A stretch of DNA of 64,000 nucleotides. Source: CAWAWP01 sp963841205. Its GTDB lineage: Bacteria; Chloroflexota; Ktedonobacteria; Ktedonobacterales; JADMIN01. The stretch is taken from positions 60,084-124,083 of the forward strand of contig CAWJCH010000024.1 in NCBI GenBank assembly GCA_963841205.1, in the 5' to 3' direction. This document shows, piece after piece, positions 34,863 to 43,699 of the stretch. Made by a program: the position numbers and the translations under genes. The notes below the pieces were generated by a model that searched no databases, was not told the DNA's origin, and saw only the letters and a list, made by a program, of their open reading frames with translations. Position 1 is the stretch's first letter. Each line of letters starts with the position of its first letter.

Positions 34863-35759
34863 ATGACGGCACCACAACGGGAGCTTCCCACGTCGCCACA
34901 TTTTCGTCTCGAGACCCTCGGGGAGGGCGTCTACGCCGCCATCGCGGTGCCGGGCAAAGACGCGGGGAGCAACGCGGCCATCGTCGATCTGGGCGACGCG
35001 ACGCTGGTCTTCGATACGTTCTTGACTCCCGCGGCGGCGCGTGATCTGGGTCGCGCCGCCGAGCAGCTGACCGGACGCGGCATTCGCTTCGTGGTGAACA
35101 GCCACTGGCATAATGACCATATCCACGGCAATGCCGCGCTCGCGGAGGGGAACCGTGCGCTTGCGATGCTCTCGACCGCGGAGACGCGCGGGCTGATCGA
35201 AGGGCAGGGCGCGGCCAACCTCGCCGAGATACGCGCGGAGGGCGGTGAGCTAGCGGCGAAGCTGGAGGGTATGCGGTTGCGCCTGCCGGACGTCACCTTC
35301 GACTCGCGCCTGACCCTGCATGGGACACGGCGGGCAGTTGAGTTGACTACGTATGGGGGCGGGCACACGGCTAGCGACGCCTTCCTGCTGCTGCCGCACG
35401 AGCGCATCGCCTTCCTGGGCGATCTGCTCTTCGTGCGTTCGCATCCCTGGTTAGGGGATGGCGATCCCGACGAGTTGATCCGTATTCTGCAACGCATCGA
35501 AGCGCTCGACATCGCCTTGGCAGTTCCTGGGCATGGTGCGGTGGGGACGCTGGCCGACTGCGCTGCCGTCCGGGAATACGTGGATGTAGTGGGCGCGCTC
35601 GTCCGCGCACTGCACGGGCGCGGCGCCTCGTTGGAGGAGGCGCAGGAGGCGGCGATACCCACGCCCTTCGCCGGGTGGGCTGGCGCCGAGGTCTTCAAGT
35701 GGAATGTGGAATACTTCTACGGGCGCCTCGACGCGGCAAAGGAGGGGCCGCCGCGATGA
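34863..35759 (+). CDS. Metallo-beta-lactamase-fold hydrolase
   Basis: 298 residues from ATG 34863. The metal-binding motif HWHNDH is at residues 81-86, with further ligands in YGGGHTASD (His), FLGDLLF (Asp) and VPGHGAVG (His). Similar proteins hydrolyse esters, lactones or thioesters; substrate unknown. The start codon lies immediately next to the left end of IS copy 3 and has no recognisable ribosome binding site, so the element may have cut off the native promoter and leader. Confidence 0.85.
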   Translation: MTAPQRELPTSPHFRLETLGEGVYAAIAVPGKDAGSNAAIVDLGDATLVFDTFLTPAAARDLGRAAEQLTGRGIRFVVNSHWHNDHIHGNAALAEGNRALAMLSTAETRGLIEGQGAANLAEIRAEGGELAAKLEGMRLRLPDVTFDSRLTLHGTRRAVELTTYGGGHTASDAFLLLPHERIAFLGDLLFVRSHPWLGDGDPDELIRILQRIEALDIALAVPGHGAVGTLADCAAVREYVDVVGALVRALHGRGASLEEAQEAAIPTPFAGWAGAEVFKWNVEYFYGRLDAAKEGPPR

Positions 35760-35852
35760 CGCGCGAGGGCGCGATGACCTGCGCTACGCTCTCGCTAGGG
35801 GAAGGATCGCGTCGCGGGCGTTCGTGCTCGCCGGATAGGTCGGAGGTGTCAC

Positions 35853-36815
35853 ATGGCATCGAGCGCTCTCGACACACGCTGGAGCATGGCGGTTGATGCG
35901 CTCTGCGCGTTGGCAGACGGCTATTATCGCGAGGGGCGCATCGGCGCGGCGCTGCACCTGCTCGAAGGCGCGGGTGCACTGCTGCGCGGCCCGACACGCG
36001 ATGACGTGCCGCCGCGCCAGCGACACCGTCTCGCGTTGGCGAAGGGACGCCTGGACGCCAATCGCATGTTCCTGCTCAACCACGACTACGAGTCGGCGCT
36101 GATGGCGCTGCAGCCGGTGGCGGATCGGGCAGCGGCGGAGGGCGATCCGCGGGGCGCGGCCGAGGCACACGCGCTGATCGGCCTGACGCTTTATTACCGC
36201 ATGATGTGGCGCGGCATCGGCGGCTACGATTTCGCACTCAGAAGCTTCCAGCAGGCACTGGCGCAGTACAAGCTGCTGGACGACCCGCGCGGGCAGGCCG
36301 AGGCGCTCTTCTATGCCGGGCTGGCGCATGAGCGGCTAGGACAGGCTGAGGAGGCGCAGGGATTCTACGAGCGTGCACTGGCGACGGCGCGGGCGCACGG
36401 CCATGCGCTCGAAGAGTCCTACGCGGTGCGGCACCTGGCCGGGCTGGCCGCCGACCGCGGCGACTTCGACGGAGCGCTGGAGCTTTTCGGGCGCTCGCTG
36501 CGGTTACGCGAGGAAGCGAGCTATCGCGTGCTGCTGCCGCTCTCATTGCTGGCGGTGGGCAACGTGCGCGTGGCGCGGGGCGAGCGCGAGGCGGCGCTGG
36601 AGATGTGCACGCGCGCGGTGGAGATCGCGGACACGATGGAGGTTCCGGTCCCGGCGGCGCTCTGCCTGAACTCGCTCGGCACGCTGCAGCGCGACCTCGG
36701 GGACATCGCGGCGGCGCGCGGATCGCTGGAGCGGGCACTCGCGGTCGCTACGTCGGTCGATTTTCATCAGGGCATGGACGAGGCAAAGGCGGCGCTGGCG
36801 AGCCTGCAGGAGTAG
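35853..36815 (+). CDS. Tetratricopeptide-repeat protein
   Basis: 320 residues made of about six to seven TPR hairpins from residue 10 to the end, for example GQAEALFYAGLAHERLGQAEEAQGFYERALATAR and CLNSLGTLQRDLGDIAAARGSLERALAVA. No catalytic or DNA-binding part. A cytoplasmic protein-interaction scaffold is likely. The GNAT gene starts about 30 bp downstream, so the two may be cotranscribed. Confidence 0.82.
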   Translation: MASSALDTRWSMAVDALCALADGYYREGRIGAALHLLEGAGALLRGPTRDDVPPRQRHRLALAKGRLDANRMFLLNHDYESALMALQPVADRAAAEGDPRGAAEAHALIGLTLYYRMMWRGIGGYDFALRSFQQALAQYKLLDDPRGQAEALFYAGLAHERLGQAEEAQGFYERALATARAHGHALEESYAVRHLAGLAADRGDFDGALELFGRSLRLREEASYRVLLPLSLLAVGNVRVARGEREAALEMCTRAVEIADTMEVPVPAALCLNSLGTLQRDLGDIAAARGSLERALAVATSVDFHQGMDEAKAALASLQE

Positions 36816-36846
36816 TTCTGCCGCTTCAGTGCGGAGGGGGTTTCGC

Positions 36847-37359
36847 GTGGACGAGCTGACCTCGGCGCGGTTGCGCATCCGTGAGGCGCTGGCGGACGAT
36901 CTGGCCAACCTGCTGCCGGTCTATCTCTCGCATCCCGACTATGTGGCACAGAACGAGGGATCGGGGGGCGAGCCGGGACGCTACGACCTGGCGATGTTGC
37001 AGCGCGACTGGCAGGTGCAGCGGATGATGGGCGCGTTGATGCTCGGCATCTATCTCGTGGAGACGGGCGAGGCGGTGGGCATGGCGGGGTACCTGCCAGA
37101 GCATCCCGACGATGGCACGCCATGGCTGGGGTCGCTGGTGATCGCGGCGGCTCGCCAGCGGCGGGGCTTCGGCGCGGAGGCGGTCGCGCGGCTGGCGGAG
37201 CATTTCCGCGACGACCTCGGCTGGCGCACGCTGCGGCTTTCGGTGACCGAAGAGAACACGGGTTCGCGCCTCTTCTTGGAGCGGTGCGGTTTTCACGCGG
37301 TCGGCGAGGCGACGAACAGCACGGGCATGCGCGCCGTGGTGATGGAGTGTACGCTGTAG
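36847..37359 (+). CDS. GNAT-family N-acetyltransferase
   Basis: 170 residues from GTG 36847 with ggagggg upstream. Motif A for acetyl-CoA is LGSLVIAAARQRRGFGAEAVARLAEHF and motif B is LRLSVTEENTGSRLFLERCGFHAVGE. RimJ/RimL-like; the acceptor substrate is unknown. Confidence 0.86.
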   Translation: MDELTSARLRIREALADDLANLLPVYLSHPDYVAQNEGSGGEPGRYDLAMLQRDWQVQRMMGALMLGIYLVETGEAVGMAGYLPEHPDDGTPWLGSLVIAAARQRRGFGAEAVARLAEHFRDDLGWRTLRLSVTEENTGSRLFLERCGFHAVGEATNSTGMRAVVMECTL

Positions 37360-37437
37360 GCCGCCCCGGCCGCTCTGGAAGCGTGGTGTATGCTCTTGAC
37401 GAGTAGAGCTGTGCAGTCACTGCCGCCGAGGAGATTG

Positions 37438-38114
37438 ATGATCATGGCCGAGACGCCGAACACGCCGCCCGTCTCTAGCGCGCCTGCGCGGACGATGGGG
37501 CCGATGGTGGGGCCGATGGTGGGGCCGACGGGGCGCAGCATTTTCGTCGGCATGGGGCTGGGGGCGCTGGTCGTCGCGGTCGTGCTGGGCTTGATCCTGA
37601 GCCAGGGCGGTCCATCCAGCAATTACGGTCCGGCGGGCTGGACGGTGTTTCACGATCCCGGCGGGTATTTTACGATCGCGCTGCCGCCCGGCTGGACGAT
37701 AGACGGCGGGAAGTCGGGCAGTGGCACGTTAGGCGGCACGTCCAGCAGCTTCTCGTATACCGAGTACACCTGGGCCGCGAGCGATCCGACGAACGGCTCC
37801 GCCGGTCCCGTTGTGGGCATCACGTATCATCCGCTGCCGAACGCGATCGCGCGCCAGTTCGAGTGCGCGACCTTTTCTGGCACGAACACGACCGTCGATG
37901 GCCTGCCGGCCTCCTCCATTGACGGATCGGGCTGGATCCTCTCGACGCAGGTGGCGCACTACCAGATCAACTACGGATTCCCTCCCCCCGCAACGTCGCC
38001 CACGCTAGCGCACCCACACCCATCCCAGCGGCGACGGCAACGGCGGGCGTGGACCTCGCCACACAGATCGCGCAGACCTTCAAGCCAACGCCCGCCACGC
38101 CACTCTCGTGTTAG
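37438..38114 (+). pseudogene. Membrane-anchored PsbP-like protein, C-terminal frameshift
   Basis: ATG 37438 with gaggag upstream. N-terminal repeats GPMVGPMVGP are followed by a membrane helix (FVGMGLGALVVAVVLGLIL) and an extracytoplasmic domain starting GWTVFHDPGGYFTIALPPGW, a PsbP/DUF1795-like opening. After YQINYGFP at the C-run near 37980 the natural continuation (VDLATQIAQTFKPTP, stop 38112) is in another frame; the open frame instead runs into unrelated sequence to 38166. A one- or two-base indel at ccctcccccc explains this. Confidence 0.6.
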
Positions 38115-38229
38115 CGCGCACACGCCGTACCGCGTGAGCTTCGGTTGCAGGCGCTTCTCGGCCTGAAGGCCGAGGCGAATCCCGCGGCGGGGCGAGTGGG
38201 CTGCGCCGACCATCCAATTGGCCGTGGCA

Positions 38230-39033
38230 TCAGCCCTCAAAGAGGAGGTGATCGAGGCCGCGGACGAGGCCGGTGATCTCCATGACGCGGCGGGCGGCGA
38301 GGAGGGTGCCGCCGATGTACGGCTCGGCGCCCGCTCCTGCGTCGTGGCGGATCGTGAGGCGCTCGTCGGGGAGGCCGAAGATCGTCTCGAAGCCGATGAC
38401 GTAGCCGGGGAGACGCAGCGAGTGGACGCGCGTGCCCGCGATCGAGGCGCCGCGCGTCTCGGCGGGGCCGTGCATCTGGTCGAGGGGCACGCCTTCCAGG
38501 GGCGCACGGACGCCGCTCAGCTCCTCGGCGAGCTCGCGAGTGGTGCCGCTGGGTGCGTCGACCTTGGCGGCGTTGGCGTAGTCGACGATCTCCCACGAAG
38601 GGACGTATTTGGCGGCGATGAGGGCGAAGTGCTTGGCGAGCGCGGCGGTGATCGAGAAGTTGCCGGCGGCGATCACGCCCAATCCGCGCTCGGTCGCCGC
38701 ACGGCCGATCTCGGCGTAATCCTCGGCGGTGAGGCCGGAGGTGCCGATGACGACCCGTGCACCGCGATCCAGCGCCGCGAGCGCGTGGCCTTTGACGGCG
38801 TCGGGGTGCGTGTAGTCGATCACCACGTCCGCCGGCGTCTGGAGGGCGGTGTCGAGGGTGGCCGAGAGCGTGACCCCGTTCGGCGGCAGGCCGAGCGCGA
38901 GGCCAATGTCTTCTCCGGCGCGTTGGCGAGCGACGGCGCCGACGAGGGTGAACTCGTCGGACGCGAGGATGGCGCGGGTGACGGCGCTGCCGGTCCAGCC
39001 GGTGGCGCCGGCGACGATGACGCGGAACGGCAT
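38230..39033 (-). CDS. DapB-like dihydrodipicolinate reductase homologue lacking the catalytic His pair
   Basis: 267 residues from ATG 39033 with aaggtgag seven bases upstream. An N-terminal Rossmann motif (VIVAGATGWTGSAVTRAI), VVIDYTHPDAVKGHALAA, GTSGLTAEDY and GVIAAGNFSITAALAKHFA follow DapB. Lys157, Asp159 and PSGT 161-164 of the substrate site are present. Genuine DapB has a His-His pair before the Lys (E-x-HH-x-x-K); here the segment is IVDYANAAKVDAPSGT without His. It may use a different substrate or act on a related imine. No other lysine or DAP gene is near. Confidence 0.75.
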   Translation of the reverse strand: MPFRVIVAGATGWTGSAVTRAILASDEFTLVGAVARQRAGEDIGLALGLPPNGVTLSATLDTALQTPADVVIDYTHPDAVKGHALAALDRGARVVIGTSGLTAEDYAEIGRAATERGLGVIAAGNFSITAALAKHFALIAAKYVPSWEIVDYANAAKVDAPSGTTRELAEELSGVRAPLEGVPLDQMHGPAETRGASIAGTRVHSLRLPGYVIGFETIFGLPDERLTIRHDAGAGAEPYIGGTLLAARRVMEITGLVRGLDHLLFEG

Positions 39034-39317
39034 GCGTTGCTCACCTTTCATCGTTGTCTTCAAACGTAGGGCGAGTCGGAGATCACAGGACTGCGGTGCC
39101 GGCGTGCAGGCAGGAGCGTGAAGCCCCGCAACGCGCCGTACTCTCGCCTGAACCGGCGGGGTCACTGCGGGGGCGGCGCCTGCCGCGCATCGGCATGATA
39201 TCCGCGTTGCGGGAGGATCATGGATGGCGCACTGTCGACGCCGGCGAGGCCTCGCGGGCGCGGCGGGCGATACACGACGACGTTAACCTATCACACGACG
39301 GCGCTGGAGGTGCGCGA
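39034..39317. other. Intergenic, no gene seen
   Basis: Promoter region of the dapB-like gene on one side and end of the transglycosylase gene on the other. Partial match to the gtgccggcgtgcaggc dispersed repeat near 39093. Confidence 0.45.
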
Positions 39318-40490
39318 TCACTGGGGCAGCGCGCCGCCGGCGAACTGGGGGACGAAGAACTCGACGCTGGCTGGGTACCAGGGGTTGGGGATGCAGGAAC
39401 AGTTGGAGATGGCACCCTGGCCGGCGTTGTATGCGCTGAGGACGAGGTCAAGCAGGGTCGCGTCGCCGGCGGTGGCGCTGTAGGGGCAGCTCCACGGATC
39501 GGCGGTGGTGGAGGGCAGCGCGGGATACTGTGGGAAGTTGGGGCTGTTGTAGACCGAGGCGCAGAAACCATCGGGGTTCGCCGAGCCGTCGAGCTTCTTC
39601 ACGTCGGGGTACTGCAGGCCAGCCTGTTGATAGTAGTAGGCGCTGCTTCCGTCCGCGGGGGCGCTGGGCAGGCCGCCGTAGCCCGCGCCATAGGTGTAGT
39701 AGCAGTAGAGGTAGCGCAACACCTTGGCGCCGAGGTTGGCGTTGCCCTGCAGCGTGTGGATGTCGTAGCTGGTGGTGCCGAGGCCGCAGCTGCCATAGGA
39801 GATCTGCGTGTTGAAGTAGTCGGCGAGGTAATACTGGATCTGCATGAGGCCAACGCCGCCGTCGCAGGAGGTGACGTCTTCGTGCCACTTGCTCTCCTGC
39901 CAGGCGACGCTGTAGACGAGATTGCGCGGCAGTTGATACTGATCGGCGGCGGCGCTGAGCGCGCTCTGGATCTGGCTGTTGCTGGGGTTGTTGCCGAGAT
40001 AGGTCGGGCAGGTCGAGGCGCAGCTCGTCGCGGCGATGACGTTGGATGTGGCGGTGGTTGCGCTCGTCGTCGCACTCGTCGCTGCCGTATTGGTGGCCGT
40101 TGCGGCGGTCGTCGCGGTGGGCGTGGGGGTGCAGGCGATCGCGGTCGGCGTGGCGGGCGGCGGCGTGGGCTGCGCGGGCGGCGGTGGCGGGGCGTGCGAG
40201 AGCACCTTGGGCACGGCGGTCGCCACGGGCTTCGTCGCGGTGGGCCGGGGCGTGGCGGTCGAGGTGCTCGTGGAGGTGTCGCTCGCCGTGGCGGTGGCCG
40301 TGCTGACCAGCGCCCGCGGTCCGGAGGGGTGTGCGCCGCCGAAGGCCACTAGGGTGCCGGTGAGGGCAAATACGGTGATCGCGCCGCCGAGCGCCGCGAG
40401 CCAGCCGCGGCGCTGCGCCTGGGACGCAGCGCGCCAGTTGTTGCGGAGGGTGGCCAACACGCGGCGCAGGGCATCCATCCAGGTCTCCAT
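39318..40490 (-). CDS. Membrane-anchored lytic transglycosylase-like protein
   Basis: 390 residues. One helix (about 31-51, AALGGAITVFALTGTLVAF) is followed by a long Thr/Ala/Pro linker (60-155) and an SLT-type domain. Catalytic Glu199 is in VAWQESKWHEDV, with the downstream GGVGLMQIQYYLADYF and LSAYNAGQGAISN motifs of family 1 transglycosylases. Several Cys (CASTCP, SYGSCGLG, CYYTYG) suggest disulfides, consistent with an exterior location. Expected to cleave peptidoglycan glycan strands. Confidence 0.82.
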   Translation of the reverse strand: METWMDALRRVLATLRNNWRAASQAQRRGWLAALGGAITVFALTGTLVAFGGAHPSGPRALVSTATATASDTSTSTSTATPRPTATKPVATAVPKVLSHAPPPPPAQPTPPPATPTAIACTPTPTATTAATATNTAATSATTSATTATSNVIAATSCASTCPTYLGNNPSNSQIQSALSAAADQYQLPRNLVYSVAWQESKWHEDVTSCDGGVGLMQIQYYLADYFNTQISYGSCGLGTTSYDIHTLQGNANLGAKVLRYLYCYYTYGAGYGGLPSAPADGSSAYYYQQAGLQYPDVKKLDGSANPDGFCASVYNSPNFPQYPALPSTTADPWSCPYSATAGDATLLDLVLSAYNAGQGAISNCSCIPNPWYPASVEFFVPQFAGGALPQ

Positions 40491-40811
40491 CCTCGATTCT
40501 GGCCGACGGTCGTCGTGGAGTGCGGGTCCATCCTTGTACGACGCCCCGACGCGATCCAGGTAACGCCGCGCGATTGGCGCCGCGCGGGAGGGGCCGTCAC
40601 CCTTCGTGAGGGCGCTGTGAGCGACGCGTCACGTCTGACGGCCCATACTCCGTTGTGAAAGAGCGCCTACCGGCGGGCAAAGGCGACGATCGCCCAACCT
40701 TTCGGCACGTGTCGTGCGGTACACAGGCTCCGTGCGGAGACGGAAGCTACCTTGGGCCGCGACCTCCTCCAGTGTCGCACCTTTCGCGCGAATCAGGAAA
40801 GCGGCTAAGAC
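40491..40811. other. Intergenic, no gene seen
   Basis: About 320 bp with no convincing coding frame or repeat. Confidence 0.45.
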
Positions 40812-41117
40812 ATGTATACCAATCAAGACGCTTCGCCGTCTCAGACGCGGGCGGAGCACGCCTGCACCCACGCGAGCGGGGAGGCGACACCCGACACCTG
40901 CGCGTATCTGCGCCTGCTGCGCGAGGTGCGCTTGTGGGTTGAGCGCGCAGAGGCTGCGCACCGCGCCGGCGATCCCGCTCGGGCGCAGCTCGGCGTGCTC
41001 TGGCTGCTGCAGGCGCGGCTAAGCTATGCGCTGGACGCCTGCCCGAACGCGACGCATGCGTTGCAGCACGTGCCGCTTGAAACGGCCATGCGGCGCGGGA
41101 GCGACGGACAGCTCTAG
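40812..41117 (+). CDS. Small hypothetical protein
   Basis: 101 residues, helical and Arg/Ala/Leu-rich in the second half (LRLLREVRLWVERAEAAHRAG and LGVLWLLQARLSYALDA). Third-position GC is high, as in real genes here. No strong ribosome binding site and no recognised family. Its first seven residues MYTNQDA equal an internal stretch of the TnpB copies 1 and 2, probably by chance. Confidence 0.4.
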   Translation: MYTNQDASPSQTRAEHACTHASGEATPDTCAYLRLLREVRLWVERAEAAHRAGDPARAQLGVLWLLQARLSYALDACPNATHALQHVPLETAMRRGSDGQL

Positions 41118-41333
41118 CGATTCCTCGGGGCCACCTTGCCGCGTACGGCGGCGGGGTAGACTTCCCCCTGCCAAGCGCCCGGTTGGGGTCCCGCCTCTCC
41201 CGCGAGGAGAGGGTCTGTGTGCCCGCCGGCAAGGGGAGGACGAGCAGTCGGGATCGCGCCGGATGGGGTCGCGGGACAGTGGCGGGCGAGGCGGGCCACG
41301 TCCCTACGGTTGGGCGGGAGATGACCTAGGGTT
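41118..41333. other. Intergenic with dispersed palindromes
   Basis: No gene. Contains ctctcccgcgaggagag and surrounding C-rich/G-rich arms of the same general type as the CCCCTTCCCC palindromes. Confidence 0.45.
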
Positions 41334-41840
41334 TCAGGGCTCGACCTCGCCGTTAGGGAGTTGGAGGGTGGCGGCGCCGGAGCTGATCGCTTGGGCGTGC
41401 TCGGTCTCGTGGCCGCCGACGATGTCGAGGAAGTAGCGGGTGAGGGGAGGGTCCCACTCGGGCCAGGGGTGCTCGCGGGCGAGGGCATCATCGCCGAGGG
41501 AGCGGATTAGGGCGGTGAGGTCGGCGCGAGCTTGTGCGAGCCTGGCGAGCTGTTCGGCGGGGGTGAGGTGCTCGCGCTCGGCGGTCTCGCGGGCGTTGTT
41601 GGCGTCTTCGTCGGCGTTGATGGTGCGAAGGATCTCGGGATAAGCGCCGGTGCGGAGGCGCTCGGGGGTGATCTGGGTGACGACCTGCTCCCACGCGGTG
41701 AGGTGGGCGAGGGCGTTCTTGATCGACCAGTCGCCGACGACGCCTTTGCGATCGAACTGCTCGTCGGTGAGGCCGGTGAGGGCGTCGAGCAGCCCCTGGC
41801 GCTGTGCGGTGAGGGTGGCGATGAGTTCGTCGGCGGTCAT
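41334..41840 (-). CDS. ClbS/DfsB-type (DinB superfamily) four-helix protein
   Basis: 168 residues from ATG 41840 (upstream ATGs at 41855 and 41876 are possible). Features are MTADELIATLTAQRQGLLDAL, then VVGDWSIKNALAHLTAWEQ with a metal-binding-type His, and the late DIVGGHETEHAQAI with two His. ClbS-like proteins include colibactin resistance hydrolases; many relatives have unknown roles. The gene lies wholly inside the 3' end of the preceding membrane-protein frame, read in another frame. Confidence 0.82.
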   Translation of the reverse strand: MTADELIATLTAQRQGLLDALTGLTDEQFDRKGVVGDWSIKNALAHLTAWEQVVTQITPERLRTGAYPEILRTINADEDANNARETAEREHLTPAEQLARLAQARADLTALIRSLGDDALAREHPWPEWDPPLTRYFLDIVGGHETEHAQAISSGAATLQLPNGEVEP

Positions 41841-42699
41841 GGAGGGGTGCTGCATCAACGGGGGACTGCTCGTCATTGGCGGTGAGGGTGGGCTGCTCCT
41901 CGGCGGGGGCGGCGAGACGAGCGTTGGGCATTGCGGTTGGCGAGTCTTGGGCGGCGCATGGCTCGGACGCGGCTGGGATGGCGGCGTCGGTGCGGTAGCC
42001 GTAGGCCTCGACCTCGGCGCGCATGCGGAGGGCGCCGCCGGCGATGGAACCGAGCGCGACGCCGGGGAGTCCCAGGACGTAGAGAAGGCAGCCGTAGAAG
42101 CCGAGCGAACCGTTGTCCTGCGGGGCGACGGCGGCGGGGGCGATGAAGGTGAGGGTGACGCCGAAGAGGCAGGCGACGCCGAGGGCGACGAAGAGCCAGC
42201 GGGCGTCGCGGCTCATGCCCCAGAGGCGCATGGCGCCGAGGGCGAAGCCGGAGCCGAGGCCGAGGGCGAGCGAGAAGAGGATCGGCACGCCGAGGGTGAA
42301 GGTGTCTGGCAGGAGGGTGACGAAGAGTGCCATCGCCAGCAGCAGGACGGCGAAGGCGACGAGCGTGGTGATGATGACGGGCCGCGCGTGGCGCAGCGCG
42401 TGGCCTCGGAGCGTGCGCTCGAGAGCGAGGGTGGCGATCAGCGCGACGAGGGTGGGCGCGCCGAGGGTGAGCGCCCAGCTCAACGCGGGGAAGAGGCCGC
42501 CCGGTGGGACGTGGCCGACGAGCGCCCAGAGGATGCCCGTGATCAGTCCGAGGAGTAGGGCCAGTGCGAGGCGGGCGATGCCGTCACCGAAGGTCGGCAG
42601 GGTGCGCCAGGTCGCGGTGTAGCCGGTGGTCTGGTCTGTGCGCGGCTGCGATCCTTCGTGGGGCGTCTCGGGGGCGAGCGCCACGGTCTCCTCCGCCAT
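41488..42699 (-). CDS. Six-helix membrane protein whose frame runs on over the ClbS-like gene
   Basis: From ATG 42699 with gaggagg upstream. Residues 35-250 form six hydrophobic helices (LALALLLGLITGILWALVG, LSWALTLGAPTLVALIATL, IITTLVAFAVLLLAMALFV and three more). About residues 275-403 are only an out-of-frame translation of the ClbS-like gene (His/Arg/Pro-rich). The true end was probably near 41880, and the stop has been lost or frameshifted. Function unknown. Confidence 0.65.
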   Translation of the reverse strand: MAEETVALAPETPHEGSQPRTDQTTGYTATWRTLPTFGDGIARLALALLLGLITGILWALVGHVPPGGLFPALSWALTLGAPTLVALIATLALERTLRGHALRHARPVIITTLVAFAVLLLAMALFVTLLPDTFTLGVPILFSLALGLGSGFALGAMRLWGMSRDARWLFVALGVACLFGVTLTFIAPAAVAPQDNGSLGFYGCLLYVLGLPGVALGSIAGGALRMRAEVEAYGYRTDAAIPAASEPCAAQDSPTAMPNARLAAPAEEQPTLTANDEQSPVDAAPLHDRRRTHRHPHRTAPGAARRPHRPHRRAVRSQRRRRRLVDQERPRPPHRVGAGRHPDHPRAPPHRRLSRDPSHHQRRRRRQQRPRDRRARAPHPRRTARQARTSSRRPHRPNPLPRR

Positions 42700-42924
42700 G
42701 TATGCCTCCTCGGCGCGATCTTCCCCACATCTACGGGTGCACTCTACCGTGCGGAGGGGGAGGACGCAGGTTATGCGACACTTTTGGGCTAGGGGTGGCG
42801 GAAGGGGCGATCGGGTCGGGCACACGCAAGCGGAAGGCGGACGTGAGGCGGGTATCTGTCTCCGAGCCGCTTCATTTGGGGGTTTGTGGGCGCTCGTGGT
42901 GGAGCTCATTGCCGTTCGTTGTGC

Positions 42925-42966
42925 TTTTCCGCTTTCTTCCGCTTTTGCGTTTTGATCGGGGGTTCA
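42925..42966 (+). repeat. Dispersed repeat, TTCCGCTTTTGCGTTTTGATCG family
   Basis: Nearly identical to 19555-19598. Confidence 0.8.
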
Positions 42967-43163
42967 GGGGCGAATTCAAGGGAATTGGGTGCGAAGAGGG
43001 GGAAATTGGGCTGGCGCGGAAGGGCGCGCGAGGGCGATATGAGGCCCATGGCGCCTGGACGGAGGCGATGGTGGGCGGAAGTGATGACGTTTTGCATGGC
43101 GGAATCCTTGAGGGGGGGTGGGCGGCGGGAATGCCGGGAGGAGGAAGAAGGGGAGGGGTTCGA

Positions 43164-43175
43164 GAACAAGTGTTC
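43164..43175. promoter_or_regulatory. GAAC-N4-GTTC box (SOS-box-like)
   Basis: GAACAAGTGTTC within AGAACAAGTGTTCT, followed by gtatcgggagtatagc. It lies in the same repeat context as the box at 19685. Confidence 0.3.
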
Positions 43176-43299
43176 TGTATCGGGAGTATAGCATGCGGCG
43201 AGGGGGAGCGCAAGCGTGCGATGGGGTACACGCGCTCACGGGTGATGAGGGGTTGTTGTGGGGGGCAGGGCGCGCACCTAGTGGGGCGTGTTGGGTAGG

Positions 43300-43620
43300 T
43301 CAGCGGATGGTACGGCGCCAGTAGGCACGGAGGGCCCAGAGGCTGATGGACACGGCAAGGATGACGAGTGTGACGATGAGGAGCACGGGGTCGATCGGTG
43401 CCTGGGACCGCGCGGCGGAGAGATCGGCGCGGAGCCGTGCGGCGGCGATGAGGGCGCCGAGGACGGCGGCGAGGGTCGGCCAGAAGGAGATCGTGGTGCG
43501 GTGCTCGGGGAGGCCCGAGGGTGAGCCGCTCTGGGGTGGATGCGGCCAGCCGACGAAGCGCAGCGCGACGATGCTCGCGCAGGCGAGCAACAGGATGACA
43601 TCGATCGCGGCGTTGATCAT
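43300..43620 (-). CDS. Small membrane protein, three helices
   Basis: 106 residues from ATG 43620 with aggag five bases upstream. Hydrophobic segments are AAIDVILLLACASIVALRFV, FWPTLAAVLGALIAAARL and VLLIVTLVILAVSISLWALRAYW. No known family recognised. Confidence 0.65.
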   Translation of the reverse strand: MINAAIDVILLLACASIVALRFVGWPHPPQSGSPSGLPEHRTTISFWPTLAAVLGALIAAARLRADLSAARSQAPIDPVLLIVTLVILAVSISLWALRAYWRRTIR

Positions 43621-43699
43621 GACGTCTCCTAGTGGATGGCCTGGACTCCTTCGAGGATGCGCCGATCTTCCGCGCATGAGCGATGCCAAGCCGATAGTT

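Larger units (their letters stand above)
42700..43299. other. Gene-free repeat stretch
   Basis: About 600 bp without a gene. Contains the T-rich repeat (42925-42966), G-rich purine tracts and a GAAC-N4-GTTC box (43164-43175). Confidence 0.6.

Noticed and set aside
38218..40352. Long plus-strand frames over the dapB-like and transglycosylase genes
   Set aside because: Shadows of well-supported minus-strand genes.
40812..40832. MYTNQDA at the start of a small ORF, identical to a stretch in TnpB
   Set aside because: Only seven residues match and nothing following resembles TnpB; chance is more likely than a gene fragment.
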